Below are positions 1 through 15,700 of a stretch of DNA of 64,000 bases, one piece after another. A program made the translations under genes and the position numbers. The notes under the pieces were generated by a model, which was not told the origin of the DNA, ran no database searches, and saw only the letters and a list, made by a program, of their open reading frames with translations. The DNA comes from Vanilla planifolia. Lineage: Eukaryota > Streptophyta > Magnoliopsida > Asparagales > Orchidaceae. The stretch lies in contig CM043872.1 of the NCBI GenBank assembly GCA_023846275.1, positions 24,289,670-24,353,669 of the forward strand, given 5' to 3'. Numbering within the stretch: the stretch's first letter is position 1; each line of letters begins with the position of its first letter.

Positions 1-475
1 AGAACTAGATCGGACATAAGATTGCCTTTTGGTTGGAATAATTTTTATGGTTTGGTTCTTACAACTTATCAATTTTTTTATCAAATGTTTATGAAAAAAG
101 GTATTCTTTATTTATTGTACACCAAATCTATATTATAAAAATTAAATGAAAACTCTATTTTTATTAAATATTGACATTCTAAATAGTATAACTTTATACC
201 TGCAAAGAGTGAAAGATTTCATTGCTTTAAAGTTTTAGTGGAGCTTCATTGGCTAATCTAGCATTGTCATTAGTTATTCTAACATTGTCATATGATATGC
301 TGGTTTAACCATCAACCAAGTCAAAGCATAACAAAAAGAAGGGAAAAAGAATATATTAACATGTCCACATATTCAATACTTAGTTTTCTAAGTTTCAGCC
401 ATGAGTTCCAATGCAAAAGGTGCTCATTTCAAAACATTCTTGCCAAAGATTGATTGTTTTTTTTTTAATTTTCAG
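1..475 (+). other. 3' part of HMA first intron
   Basis: The sequence is AT-rich, without a coding match, and ends in a T-rich tract and the acceptor TTTTCAG used by the exon at 476. No other feature is seen. Confidence 0.75.
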
Positions 476-733
476 TTAAAGCTTTAAATCAAGCCAGACT
501 TGAGGCTAGCGTAAGATTATATGGCACAAATAAGATCATCAACAAATGGCCAAGCCCCTACATATTGGCTTGTGGGCTATTACTTGTTATATCATTATTT
601 CAAAGATTCTTCCGACCGCTTAGATGGTTGGCCATAGCAGCAATTGTGGTTGGAATTCCACAAATTATTCTCCGCAGCGTTGCTGCTATTCGAAGATTCA
701 CTCTAGATGTCAACATCCTCATGTTGGTAGCAG
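476..733 (+). CDS. HMA exon (first in window): end of metal-binding domain, membrane segments 1-2
   Basis: The acceptor TTTTCAG ends at 475 and the donor is GTAGC at 734. The exon opens with codon bases 2-3 of Val, then [13 protein letters not shown], the end of the HMA metal-binding domain, followed by the conserved KWPSPY. Two hydrophobic helices follow, around [13 protein letters not shown] and [19 protein letters not shown]. The exon ends inside membrane segment 3 (DVNILMLVA) in phase 1. A Met inside the exon at 565 is not the start; the reading continues upstream to the acceptor. Confidence 0.92.
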
Positions 734-3700
734 GTAGCATTTTAAACACTTAATGCTTCCTTTAAGCCTTGTTTGATAACTTTATGATATCCATATTCCA
801 TTCTATTCAATAAACTTGATCATGACGGTCTTAAAATGTTCTTAGCAAAAATCATGTTCATTAGCATTTTTATGATCATCATGAAAGAATAATATATAAA
901 TACAAATATTCAAAAATGTATAGTTAAATAGTTACTAGTTCATGTGAAATAGTTCTTGCAATACAATAAAACTGGAATAGAGTAATGTATCATTGCTGAT
1001 AAGCTTTAACAACTGATTATTTTTACTGCAAAAAGCTTCATTTGTAATAGTCTGACGGATTTGGTTGTTCTTCACTGATTTACTAATGGGCAAAGCAAGT
1101 TTTCTTGATTGCTAAAATAAAATCATAGGCAAAAGCATGACAAATCATATGCTGACAATGTCATTTGATTATAAGGCTTTTGGAAAAATGGCTTCATAAA
1201 CATGTATTTAGGCAGAATGTCCATAATTTGGTTAGCTCTCCTTGATCTAGAACTCACTCTTGGCCCTTAAGAATGAAAATATCTTGTTGAATTAGATTAT
1301 AAAAGGGAAGATTTTGAAGAGCTTTTATGTTGGTTTAGAAGACCTTCTCACTTTATTTCGAATGGATACTATGTTATTTTGGAAGTTAGGTTCATTGGAG
1401 AAGATAAGATTGTAGGGGGAAGAAGCATTGTTGAATTTTCACCATCCTTCATCTTTGTTCTCCGTTTCATGCTTGTTGTTTTCCTTCTAAAATAGAGATC
1501 TTCATAGGAGCAGAGGAATTGTTGGAGAGAGTTTAGGAGGGGAAGAATTGTTTTGAAGATGAAGGAATTTTCATCCTCAAGTTTATTATTTACAACCCTG
1601 TTTGGCATAAAACAAATATGGTTACTTGTCATCAATTATTTCAAATTTTCTGCTCAAAGAATTGCATTGATAATTTACTAATAAGAAGAACTACATAAGC
1701 AAGAACCTTTGTAAAAGTTTTCCTATCTAGAAGTTTATTCTCATTGTTTGGTTTGAGGAAAGAGCTAGATGAAAAGGTTTGGAAAATAAGCCTCCTTTTA
1801 AATGGACAAATAGACCTTGCTAGTTGTCACTTTCTTTTATGGTTCTTGTTCTTGGTTTGGGTTTGATCCTTACATTATGTACCCCTCTTTTATGTTATAA
1901 GAATCAAGACAGCCATTTTGATTCCTTTTTAGTAACCTTAGTCTTAGTCAAGGCCGATGCTTACCATTTCGCCTTTCCAACCCTTCTACCGTCCATGGTC
2001 AGATCTCTTGTTCACCTATACATCCCTGTACCACACCTTAATAACGAACATTTGTTGCGCTTGGATCTTCATGTCACTATAAGGTTGCTGCCTGAAATCT
2101 CTTCCATAATTAAAAATTCATAGGTTGCTATAAAAATGTATGTTTTGTCTGAAAAATAAGACCATAAAATATTACTTAAATACTGTTTTCATTATGTGAG
2201 ATTTTGAATTAGTGAAGCCAATTTCATTGTGTAATAGCCTATGGATATATTCAGTTGGGTCAGAAGGAGATCAAGTGCTGGGACCCTCAAACAAGGTGGA
2301 TTAACCCATTTTCAATTATAATTGAATGCTTTAAATTTAGAAAAAAGAATATATATTGTTTAAAGATTACCATCCTCTTGTCATGGTTGGAGAAAACAAT
2401 GTTTGTGAAGCTTCACCTCATACTAAATGGACTAGTTAGTCTTCTCCTTTGTGAATTGTTTTTGCAGCTCTTGCTTGACATCCATAATGTTTATATGTCC
2501 TGCCTCAAGGGCTTACAAATTGGTTTGGAACCTAGTTACAAAACTGGCGTATCTAGCTGACACTCAAGTCACTTATTTGTAATTAAAACAATTTAATTTT
2601 CATGATCATGGCTCAAGGTGGAATACTTCTCTAATTAGACCAATGGCACGAGGTGAAGTAAAAAGGAAACCTTATTTAATTAATGGATTGTTGTTTATTT
2701 AGAGACTTGATTAGGCTCAATCCAACTGTGTTGGAGGTACATAAAAATGACTTAAAAAACAGAAAATGAAAGATCATTTTTTGTGGGTGTTGACTTGCTA
2801 CCATAATCGGGAAATATTTCTGTTGGTGTTGGCTACTTAGCTTAGTTACTAAACCCCTTCGTCACATACCAAGGATTTGTGATCAAATCGGCCTCACATG
2901 GATTTCAGAAAAAAATCTTCGCTCACGTATTTTTTAGGCTTTTGTGGTCACTAAAAAAATAGTGATCTTATCTTATAAGTTTGGCTTAAGATTGAAGTAT
3001 TTGTGAACAATTAGATGATGAACAACACTTACCTTGTAGTGCTTATGCTCCATGAAGAGGGATTTCTTTTCGTACCTTTTACCGTAATTTATTTAATGTG
3101 CATATGGTCCATTCATGGGTCATCACAATAAATGAAAATTCAAGGCACATGGCATTCAATCATCCATGTTTGCATAAGAGACAAGGTGTTTTTGTTTTTG
3201 GGCTTCTTGAAAACTAGTTCATGTTGTAGGGAATTGAAGAGTATAGCAACATTGCATTTACAATAAGGAATCCAAACAATTGAAGTGAAAAAGACATATC
3301 GATGGAAGCACAAAACATTGACATGGCTCAAACAAAAATCAATAAAGAAATTCAATATAGAAAAATACATGAAATATATGTAGAAATCTTAAATTTGAAA
3401 AAAAAAAAAAAAAGAAACTTTCAAAATTCTGCTATGAAAAGAGCATATCTTGATTACAGTAAAACTATGCTCTTTTGGCCTCTCTTCAAGTATTCGAATC
3501 TCTTCGAACCAATTGTTTAGGATAAAAGGCTATAAAGATTTTAAATGAGGCTCTCTAAATTAATTTGAACCACCTATATTTTTTTGCCATGAATAAGATT
3601 GGACCATGTGTAACCCTATAAAACACTTTGTTTGTTGGCATCATTCATTAAGATTAGAATTTCTAGCTCTATATTAGATCATTTGTTGCCATGATAAGAT

Positions 3701-6700
3701 AATTTAATTTTGAACTAGAGTTGCAACTAAACAACCTCTCTTTTTGAATCTACTCTTTAGCTTTCTTTACTTTCCAATCCAAATCCCATTAGTACGGAAT
3801 GCCTCCCTGTAACTCATTGTAGAGGTCAACTATGACGATGCAGTCTTAGTTTCTTAGTCATAATCACCTTAGGAAGAATGTCTATTTTGTTTTTAGAGCT
3901 ATGGATTTTTATTTGTTTTATTGTTCTATCATCTGTTGAGTCTTTGATATGTTCATACTTTACTTCAATTCTATGTACCATGTTTTCTAGTGAAAATAGA
4001 GTTTCTTGTCAAACAAAATGCAATCTATCATTGAAAAATGCATTATTGTTTCATTCTATGCCAATCTCCTTTGGAAAGATCTTCAATCAGATCATCGTTT
4101 TTTCCAAACTTAGAGATAGTCACACACTTAACTTTAGTGGTTAAAAGTGACGACACTTTAGAAACATTTGCATTGCTCAATAACAATTCCATTTAAGGTA
4201 AAAAGCATAATTTGTTTTCTTTTCATCCAAGCTATCACTTTAGCATGCATCTACATAACTTTACAAGGTAATTTCATTCTCGTAGCAACAATGTCATATA
4301 TATAGTGCCTTTCAAGTATTTGAGTAATCACTTAACAACAGTGCTCCAAGTCCAGATTTGTCATGCATCTACCTATAAATCTAATTGCATAGGCAATATA
4401 TGTTCTTATGCATAAACATACTTAAGGCCATCAACATTGATGTGCAAAGCACCTTAATTATGTCCTTTTTTATCCATATCTGTTATAGTAGATTGTCCTT
4501 TCATAATTTGAATTGCTCTTCCAAAGGAGTGCTTTTGGGTTTCACATCCTAAACTCTAAATCTATTCCACAGATTCTTATTTATGTTGTAACAATTGGGA
4601 ATTTTTTAAGAATTATTTATTGTTATAATTTGATTAGCAGCTCTCATATTTGTCATTTCAAACTTAGACAACAACTGTTTTAACTACATAACTCTCTTAT
4701 ACAGGAACTCGCAATGAGTATATAATCCGATTTAATAATAATATAATATGATATACTACAAATCAAAACATAATAAGATCTGTCCATTAAATATCTTGTG
4801 TAACTCTTCACACACATATCAATGTATCAAACATGTCATATTTTAGACAATGTAGACTTTTTCCAGTTTACATAAAATGGTTTTTTTAGTTACATGAAAA
4901 TATAGTGTCTTCCTACAAATAACCGTGAAAAATGCAGCTTTTATTTTTTGTTCTTCTAGGAATATATTCCAAATAGTAACAATATTCAAAGCTAATTTCA
5001 TAACCAAACTATTGATGAATTTTTTTTTTGCATAATTGATACCTCTCTTCAACAAAAAACCGTTTCACTGTCAACCTTCTCTTGCAACTCTTGCTATCGT
5101 CAGCTTCTTCATTGATTTTCTATATTTGCTTGTTTTGTCAAAAGTTGATAATGCAGAGAGAAGTATCTCTGTACAGGCTTGGGAGTCTTTCTAGATTTCC
5201 GCTGAAGGGATATAGGAGTTGTTACTGTTTTGAATTCTTACTCAGAATATAGAGTAAAAGGGTCATCTTCTTTAGCATAGACTTCTTTTGAATCTCCTCC
5301 AACTCAATCTCTCTTGATCCCTTGGTGCTTCATTAAATTTCAAACCAGATTTTTCTTAGCATATCATACCGTCATTGAATGTAGCATCATTAGTTTTAGT
5401 TATACTTTTATTTTGTTCATCCAAAACAATAAATAAGTTAATTATCACCATAGTCAATGAAGAAAAGCTCCACTACTTTGGCTCCTAACTTGTTCTATTT
5501 CTCAATATCTACATGTTTATAGGTAAACACATTCAAATACCTTCAAATGAGTGATATTTAACTTTTTTTTATATATTCTTCCCCCAAAAACTTGAAATTT
5601 AGCAGAATTGAAGGTCTTCTTTTAAGCAGCCATTCATGCAGTATCATGTAATATCATGCTTTTGGCATGCTCATTTAAACTAATGTTTATTCTCTTAGCA
5701 ACTGTATTGTAGTATGGCTTGTTTAATGTTGCGGTATTTGTGCACTTTGTTGTCATTGTCACAACTTCACTTAATTTGCAAGTCGGTTTTATTCTGTACC
5801 TTAGTTTTTCACTTCTTGAACGTCGTTAGATTAGTTATATACACAGGAAATTCATTCCTTATTAGTTGATTCATCAATAAACTTCAGTGTTGAGATCCTC
5901 CAAGGAAATCTGCTGGGATTGAACCACAAAATGTTTCCAATCTAGGATTTCAAAACTAAGCCATCTTTACTTTTGTAGAATTTACTATGGTAGAGTTTTG
6001 GTTAAATAATAAAACCTTTGATGACATCATGTTTATTATCTTCTTACTCATTTGGTCAAGTATGCAATGCTAAGATTGATAGTGTTCTTACATTCTTGCA
6101 ATAGCTATTATGTCCCAATAATTATCTTACACAAAGCATGCACTTATCATTGTTCCATAATCCCCAACTATGACACCTTTAACAATACTCTAGATGTCAT
6201 CACCAAATATAATCCCATATTTATTGCTTTCCAACTTACTGATGGAGGTTAAATCTCATTTTAAATAGAGAATACACTTCGAGTCAAGGAGTTTTCATGA
6301 AGTTCTATTTATGTTCTTGTTTTCCGCATCACTCTTCTAGATAGATCTTTTCAAGCTTTTATGAAAAATGGTTGTAGCCCAATATTCATTAATTAGTAAG
6401 AAAAGATATTAAATTTTTAGCTTTATCAAGGATTTCATAGAATTCATATGGGGAGGTTACCTAGGTTATAAAATCTGTGGCATGGCCAACCTTATTATAG
6501 ATATGATTAATGTCATGGAGTTCAGAAGTAAAGTAGATTCAATCTTGTACATATAAAAGTTGTTGCTGTCGTCTACTTTGACTGCATCGAGAATATTTCC
6601 TATAATTGTGGAAGAATTGCCTTAATGTTGTGCATTATCTAGTTTGTCAACCTTGGGTTTGGCCTGTTACATTGCTTCCAAGTCCCTTCGTTGCTCAATA

Positions 6701-9700
6701 ACAATGACAACATGAGTGAAAAACATCATCTTTATTGTACATAACAAATTGTCTTCTTGATCCCTCATGTCTCCGTTGGCTAACTTATTTTGACTCGCAA
6801 ACTCTTCAAAGTTTAGTTTAATCTAGTTTTGGGGCCCAATGTGTAGAAGCTGGTAATTATCCCTATAAAGGCAGAAGGGTCCCCAATTTGTTAGAATTGA
6901 CCTAAATAACAACTTCCATATGCAATCAACAATTAGATAACTTTCATATGGAGATTTTGTAGGATTTCACAAGACAAATAACTTTTCAAAATACCCCATA
7001 TCCCTCAAATCAGTAAATTTCATAAATAACCCAAAAATATATTTAATCAAATTTTAAACTGATTAAAATTCAAGATATTTTTATAAATCTCCACCTTAGG
7101 TTGAATCCCGAGAATCCTAGAAATAACCTTTCAAGATTCTGTCATTGATTACTCTTAGAACTACCTCTAACTGTTAGTATTGAGCAAATACCATTGATGT
7201 TTATGGCTACCTGTAGCATTATGCATTCTTCTTCTTCTTTTGAGCAACCATTGTCAATGTCCCAATAAAGTCACATGTCATCCTTGTTAGCAATTTGACT
7301 AGTTTTTATGTATGATTTTTGTGAAGAGATTCTAGCTCAGCACCTATAGCTATAATCCATTGAGTAGATTCAGCCCCTAGCTTCTAGATAATGGGAGGGT
7401 TTTAGAGACTATTTCTTTAGCCACTTGCATAGAATATGCTACTTTGTCCTCAAACCATTATGTTTAAGGGGAGATCTGATCCGTCTATGTGATTGATCAA
7501 TAGTAATACTGTGTATTTGGGCTTATACATCTTATGGATTGTTATAAAACTCTTCAATAGCCTCATTGGCTAATGATAAATAATCACCATGATTGTTGGT
7601 CAAAGTTATTTCAAACGATACTTGTTTGGTGATATCACCACTTTCTTGAATATCAAACTCTAATTTGGGTGAAGCATATAGTTTTCATCAAATATGATAT
7701 TTTTGTCAAGATTAATTTTCTATTTAGATCAAGACCATAATTTATTCAATTTCATGATCCATAAAAAACCCTTACTTTGTTATTGATTCTAGTTTGTTCT
7801 TATTAACATGATAATAAGTAGGACAATCAAATATTTTAAGAATCAAATAATCAACAAATTTTCTAGACCATATCTTAATAGAACTTTTATAGTCCATGAT
7901 ACTATTTGGAGAATGGTTCATTAAATAACAAATTATGTTGATTGCTTTAGCCCAAAAACTTCGATTCAGACTTGCCTTTAAGAGCATGTAGCATGCTCTC
8001 TCCAGTAGAGTTTGTTTATCCTTTTTGCTACTCATTGTGCTATGGAATATCTCTAACAATATGGCGTCGAGCAATCCCTTCAAAACTCATGGAATATTTT
8101 AGAGCATAATTCTAATTCTTTATTAATACAAAAGCATTTAGTTTTATTTCCAATTTGATTCTCAACTAGAATTTTTCATTGTTTGAAAATTCTTACGACC
8201 TTACTTTTGTGTTGTCATGGATATCCAAGTCACTATTGAATAAGCATTAATAATAGGACAAAAATATCTAGCATTTTAGGAGACGAAACATGAGAAGGGA
8301 CCTAGCAATTTGAAGGAATGTAATCCAAATCGGCCTATATTCTATAAATTGCCTTTGGGAATTTGATCCAATGCTACTTTTCAAAGGCATTGTGTTGACA
8401 AAATTGAAATTCTTTTGTTGTGTCCCTTGATAAGTTCTTGCTTACTGAGGATTGACATTCTCCTTTTACTCATACACCCAAGTCGCACATGCCATAACTT
8501 GGTCTGATTAGATCTAACATTTTCAGAATGCAATGTTGTTAATATTGAATCCGTCTCATTGAAATCTTGTAGCCTTCATGACCACTATAACATTATTGAT
8601 TTGCAATACTCTATCTTAAGAACTATATTTAAAGTGTTTTGAGTCCATGACACCCAGAGTTATTGGATTCTTCTTTAGCTTTGGAACACTCCAAACATCA
8701 ATCAAAATGGTAACAACATCATTATGCATTTTAATTTGAATATAACTAATATACACATACATAGGAATTAAAACGATTTACGTGGTTTACCAAAGTGTTT
8801 GGGCTGCTGCGTCTACTGATAGTGACAACAGAAATTTATTATTGAGATAAGGTGTTATAGAATAGAAAAAGAAGTGAAGAAAGCCTCGTCTATTTGCGTG
8901 TGGTTGTGGAGTGTTTGGTCGATTGAGTTTACTTCGGTTATTTAAGTTAAAACGTATGAAGGAGCTTAATTTACCTTGTTTGTTAATGTTTATTGCATGG
9001 TGTGTACTTCGATATTGTTGTCATGCATTTGTTCTATGGAGTGGGTGTTTGGTGGGCAATGGTGGTGGGATTTTGGCTTGTGCCACTTTGTATTGCTAAG
9101 TTTAGTGTGTTTGTTTCATAATGAATTTGATGGTTTAGCTTATAAAAAAAAAAATAGAAAAATTATGAAGTTGGCCAGAAAGAGGAGAAATCTCTCCACA
9201 CTAATAATAGGGAGTTTTTATGGCATCCCACAAAACAAATAAAATTTCTAAAATATCTCTTGAATAAGAAAATTCAGAATAGCCTAAAAACAGATCTGAT
9301 TGCCTTCAAACTGACTAGAATTGAAGACATCGTTACAACTCTCTTAGCTAGCCATGTCAAGGTTAGGATAGTATCATTACAAGCTTTTCATGGGTGAACC
9401 AAGAACCTTGTTTGACCTCTAAATTTTCAATATCACTTGCCTTTACTGGGTGATTCAACAAACAAGGATTTATAAGCAGCTGATGTGGGGATCCGAGGGT
9501 TATTAGTAAATTACTAACTAAATGAGGACAATTTGTTGGATGCAAGAAGGATGTGGCATATTCATAACTCTATCCATAAGAATGTCTCCAAATTTCTCCA
9601 ATAGTAATTGATGGTTATCATAATCAAGCAGACTACATCCTGTAGGATGCATTGAACTTGTTGATGTATGTTAAAAAATTCCTTCAGATATCTTTATGTT

Positions 9701-12700
9701 GTAAAAACATAGCTTTGGATAGACTTGAAGATGGCCTTTTATACATATTACAAAGCGCTTTTCTTATGCATGTTGTTGTTTTCTCATTGAAGATGATGAT
9801 GATGCTACGTCCCTCAAACATAGGCTGAATTAGTTGTAGTGCCTGTTGACCTAGCAAATGGCAGTCTTCTTGCTTCATTGTTTCCAACTATTGCTCCATT
9901 AAGGATTGGTACAATTTTTGCATATATAAATATCTTAAATCTTTGTTTTCCAAAACCAAACCCCTTACCCTTGAATGATCAATATTTACTTTTTTGATCA
10001 ACCATTGTTTCTTCAACTTTTCCATCAAAGTCATCGAAGAAATTCACCTTAATACAAATTATTAGAAATCAATCAATGCATTCTTTCGTGGAACAATTTA
10101 GGTCAATGTGGTAGAAAAATAGCTCAAGTAGAAATACAAAATTATGATAAAATCTAGACACGGAATGGTAAAGAAAACAAGCAGAGAAGATCATACAAAA
10201 TTTATGTGGGAAATGTCAAGTTTGGGAAAAAAAAAACTCATAATTGCTTCGGATGATTTCACAATGAAAAAAATATTCCGATCATAATAAGTCTCATGTG
10301 GCCTATCCCAGCCTCATAACTCATCTAATCAACTTGATGGTAACAATCCATGAAGGATATGAATAGGGTTTCTTAAATAAACTTGAATTAGTTGAGAAAT
10401 TTCAGTTACAAAATAAATTTTGTTTGACGTGACATCATACCATTCAATTATCTAGCCCAGAAAAAACACATTTCTATCACCATCCTCTTTAGATTACACT
10501 GTCTAGCTCCAAATTAAACTTCATAACTCTAGATCAGACCTCTTGATCTCCATGATTGGATTGTTTGATCCTAGATCATAGTTAACATTTTCACTCTATA
10601 AATTGTCACAAACTGTTTGAAAATATCAGAATTAGTATATTTTTTAAATGTTTACTTTTAACATGAAATAAGTCGTAGTTGTTAGATATCTCAATATACC
10701 ACTGAATACACAACCACTAATATAAAAACTTAATTTTATCAGCAAACACCATGTGATTCTGTATTAAGTTTTTAATATTTTGTTTAACTTCTATATTTGA
10801 ATTAATAAAATTCCCACTTTTACTCGTTAAATTATTATAAAAAAAAAAAAAAAAAAAACTCAGTTTGACTGGCAGTCTGACCAACAGAACCAAAGTGACC
10901 ATGCCTTACGTTCATATACTTGAAAAAAGGTAAAACCGAACAAGAGATAAGAAAGCAGGTATTTTGCATGGCGGATTACTTACCTTATCATTCATGCTAG
11001 CTTTAATGACGTTTAAATAAATTGTGATAAATTATAGCTGCTACCTTCCAAGGACGCTAGATACTTTCCTTTCTCCTTGCTTTATTTAAATGGGGAAATT
11101 AACAGCACTTATGTTCAATAAATGTATGTGCCCTGAGATTATAAAAATTTAAAATATTTCTAAGATATAGGTCTCTGCTAACAGTTAATTTATCTATGAG
11201 GCCTAGTCATTGGCCTCTTTGGTTGCTAAAGTAAATGACTGGTTTAGTTTTTGTAAGTTAAATTAAGTTACTTAATTATTTGTGTCTTTGAGATGATAAA
11301 AAGATTGGATTCAGAATAAAGGACAGATTACCGTTTTTCTTATTGGCTCCTTCCTTTTAACAGTGGGTGGGGCAATTGCCCTTAGTGACTACTCAGAAGC
11401 TGGTTTCATAGTGTTCCTCTTCACCATGGCTGAATGGCTTGAGTCCTTGGCAAGCCACAAGGTATCTCTTGTGAATTTGGAAGTATCAATTCAATTTTTA
11501 AAGAACAGCATAACAACATAAATTGCTGAAATAATTGTTGTTTCTAGTATGCACCATTAGTTTAGCGGAGACTAGAATAATTCCTGATCTAAAGAATTCC
11601 TTAAATATGGTCTAGTTTAACTGTGCATCATATGATATTCACCAAAAGAAATAGAACACGTGATGAAAGAATTCAATTACCAACAAAACATAGGATGATA
11701 AGGTTTCCTGTCCTTATCAAAGAATTCTTCACAAATTATGCAAAAATCATTTGGAGAGCTTCAACAGAATACAACTCAGAAAATCATAAACTTAAAGACA
11801 AAGGACATAACTGATTGTTTGCCTGGTAGGCTACTATTGGGATGTCGTCTCTTATGTGCATGGCTCCTCAAAAGGCTATATTGGCAGAGACGGGTTTGGC
11901 ATTAGACACCAAAGATATTGAAGTTGGTACAGTTATAGCTATCAAGGCAGGTGAGGTTATTCCAATTGATGGCATCGTCGTGGAAGGCAGAAGTGAGGTT
12001 GATGAAAAGAGCCTCACCGGTGAGTCCTTCCCTGTAGCAAAGGAGCCACAATCGCTGGTTTTTGCAGGCACTCTAAACATGGATGGTACAATACCTTTTC
12101 ATCTTCTTCTGATCTTTCCTTTCAGTCTGAACTGCTTTGTTCGGTCTAAGCATGAGACCTTGCAGGATACATCAGCGTGAAGACCACAGCCTTGGCTGAT
12201 GACTCTGCTATCTCAAAGATGGCAAGGCTTGTGGAAGAGGCACAGAACAGCAGGTCCAGGACACAGAGACTGATTGATTCCTGTGCTAAGTACTACACAC
12301 CAGGTTAGTCACTGGGAACTAGAAATAGAAGCATGTCCATCGTAGTTACAGAAACTTGAGCAATCCGCATTTATCGGTAGGTTTTCAACAACAAAAAGTA
12401 CATAAAATGAGTGGAAGGTTTCTTGGCGATAATTCCACCTTAGTACAGTAACTTTTCACATATGCAAGAGCAGAGAAAAAAAAAATTAAATCCACCTGTA
12501 GAAGCTTAATAGCACATTCCAGATTTTATGTCATAATTGTTAAAAGAAATTACCCAAAAAAGTACTATTTAGTTACATGATGCTTGGAAAAAAAAATGAT
12601 GTGAAGAAGTACTATTTAGTTACATGATACTTGGGAACTTAACTCTTGTTTAATGGTTTACAGCTATCAATTGGCTAAAGAAGACTTGTTTATCAAATTG

Positions 12701-15700
12701 ATGACATATTTATTTTTTTCATCAATATATTTCAGCATAAATAGATACTATGGTTAATATTACATTGATCTAAGATTTATCCTGCTTTTAAAGTTGTTAA
12801 ATACAATTGAAAATAGGATTGGTTTGACACAAAAAATTGAGCTTATATTTGAAGATTTAATATGCAATTAAGTAACCATTATTTGTAAGGGTAAGTTTTG
12901 AGTTAATGGGTTGATCTACTCTCTTTAAGGGGTTATTAAGTGATATGTTAGATTTGTGGCTTTCATGGGTTTTCATTGTTTTTCTACCATGGTTGAAGAA
13001 GGTTTAAGAGTTTTGTGTTTTACATGCTTGACTAATATGGTTGAATGTTTCTTGATGTTTATGATATTGATGGTGTTGATAAGTATTTATTAATTTACAT
13101 GTAGCATGGAAAGTCTGATGCAGTAAATTGACATTTTTGATGTGTGACTTGACACCTGCTTTTGTTTTGTAGAAATTTCATAGTTAATAGTGAGAGCTAG
13201 ACAATGTAGATGAGACCCTTGTTAAGTACAATTGAAAGTAGGATAAGTCTATATTGAAAGTTAACACAATAATGATCCCTTAATTATTTAAGGGATCATT
13301 ATTGAGTTAATGAGTTTTCATTTAATGTTTTATTATGTTAATTTTTTGTTAGGATTTGAAGAATCCGACAAAACAATCTTTCCTTAGTATTTAGTTGAAG
13401 ATCTCATAAATAAGTAGGAGTGATCAATAATAAGGATGGGACACTCTTTTTAGAGGGTAGTTGTAGAGTGCAATTAAAAGATAAGTTTTGTATTTGAAGT
13501 TTAGCATTTGAACTTTAATATATAAATAAGTACTACTTTGACTTAATAGGTATCTTTTCATTGTTTAATTATGATAACTTTTTGTTGGGAATCGCAGGGA
13601 ATACTAGCATTTACCTTCCAATGAATGATTTTGTTAATGCATTAGAAAAAATGCCCTAGAAGGGCAAGCAGTTCTACAAATTGGACCAATCAAGTAAAGG
13701 GAATAAGCATGGAAGTACATACATGATTATTTATGTGAAAAACTTTAAATTTGGGGAAAAAATCATGTTGTGTTCGAAGAATCTTTATTATCAAAATAGG
13801 GTTCCTAAAAGGGATATAAGAGATGATTGTGGGTTGCTAAAAATTGTGGACTAGAAAAATTGAGTTTCACCATTGCCGAAATGATTGATGACATTGGAAG
13901 ATCTATTACTTTTGCTCAATAGGGTTTATTGCTGTCGTCTTATTAGTTGATTGGACAACCGATTCTTTTTAATCAGACAATATGATAATGCCTGTAAAAT
14001 GATCAACTACAAACCCTAGCCTCTTTTATCTATATGGTTTGTAAAGTCATCTAATTATCACCACCATTAGAGGATTCTATCTCCAACATCTACAAATAAA
14101 AAAATTTAGTTCCACAACTTTGAATAGTTTGGGGCACAGTGTTATGTTATGAAGGTTGATGTGGATATATACTCATTTAGAGCGTGACCACAATATTCTT
14201 AAATTTTCATTTTTCACATATATTCTTTCTTCCTTTAGTTTTTCTTGTACCTTTGTTCTTTATTTTCTTAGTTTGGTAGTGTTATATTGTTGCTGTGCTT
14301 ATTTTAACTATGATTTCAAGTGTCAAACATTTTAAGTGGGGGTATCTCCCAGTGTTTTTGGCTAGCTTCGTGGGTGCCCATGCCTTAGTAATCGGTATTA
14401 GTGCTTGGTGGTGCTGGTGTAATTGAAGCATGGGCTATTTGCTTCTGGTGATAGATGGAGGAAAAAATGGAAAAATAAAGATTAATTGCTTTGAGACACA
14501 TATTATGATTTTAGAAGATGCAAATTAAAGATGCCCTCTATTAAAAGAACTTGTATCAGCCCTTGTCGATAGCAAAGATTGAATGCTTAAAATATCAAAA
14601 ATAAGACCACCTTGGTTGGCATACCTGGAAATGGTGCAGCTTATTGTGGCATGATATGTGGCCTTCAATGACTCCAAAGAGAAGATAATGAAGGCCATCA
14701 TGAAAGCACAATGTGACATGTATAAGAGAGCCTCAACATTGAATAAGGTTCTTTTTTATGCCATGGTTGCTTGACTTGAAAATAATAGTGGAGTCTTTAT
14801 CACAAATCATATTGATAAGTTCAACATGATAACCATGCAGCTAAGTTCAATGGAATTTGGCATTGAGAATGAAGTGAAGGTTTTAATCTTATCATCACTA
14901 TTTGAGAGTTAGAATGCAACCATAATTGTAGTGAATATATTGATAGTTTGAAATTGAAGCCAAAAGATAGTTGAAGACTTGTTTTTGAGTGATGACATTA
15001 GGCATTAGTAAGGAGAATTGTCCAATTCTTTTTTGAGCATTGAAGGTAGAGGGTATAGCATATAGGGCATATTGATTCAAGGAAGTCAAAATTTAATGTT
15101 TGTTGTGCTTCACTACCAAAGAAAAAACTGAAAAGAATGGCTGCTTGAAGCATGATTATAAAGATTGAAGAAAAAAGGTTGTCAAACCAATGAGGAGAGT
15201 GCATCTAAAGACATATTGACTATTGGCATAAAGGATGTCTTGGTGCTTAATATTGATACTTTTAATCTCAAATTCTTGACTCGGATGTTTCTTTTCACTT
15301 TATCTTGTAGAGAGTTGCTCTTGGACATGCCATTACAGCAATAAATATTTAGCAAACTATGAGCCATTGTAAATTATGAGAGAAAACATGCAATTTAGGT
15401 AACAAATGGCACAAGTTTTACTTTTCATAATGCGTGATACATCCTAGTTTTAAGAATAAAGTTTATCTTGGTTGGTTAGTTAAACAATATTAGGTGTATT
15501 GTATTTAGAGATAATATGTGAAAGATGAAAAAAGGGCATAAGTGGTTTCCCTTAGCACAAAAACGAAACTGTGAAAATAGTGGATTTCTATAGGGAATCA
15601 ATAGCCTCCACTTCACTAAAATCTATGAAATAACCTTAGTTGTGGCATAACCAACTTGGTTATAAGAGTGAGAAATGCATAAAGACAATTGTACAGATGG

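Noticed and set aside
565-753. A 62-codon frame starting with Met as a separate small membrane protein
   Set aside because: It is the inside of an HMA exon. The frame extends upstream to an acceptor at 475 and matches the family; the last codons are intron.
8911-9242. Frames near 9 kb followed by an A-run, considered as the 3' end of another LINE
   Set aside because: There is no recognisable LINE domain and no duplication; the segment lies within the copia copy B interval and may be part of it.
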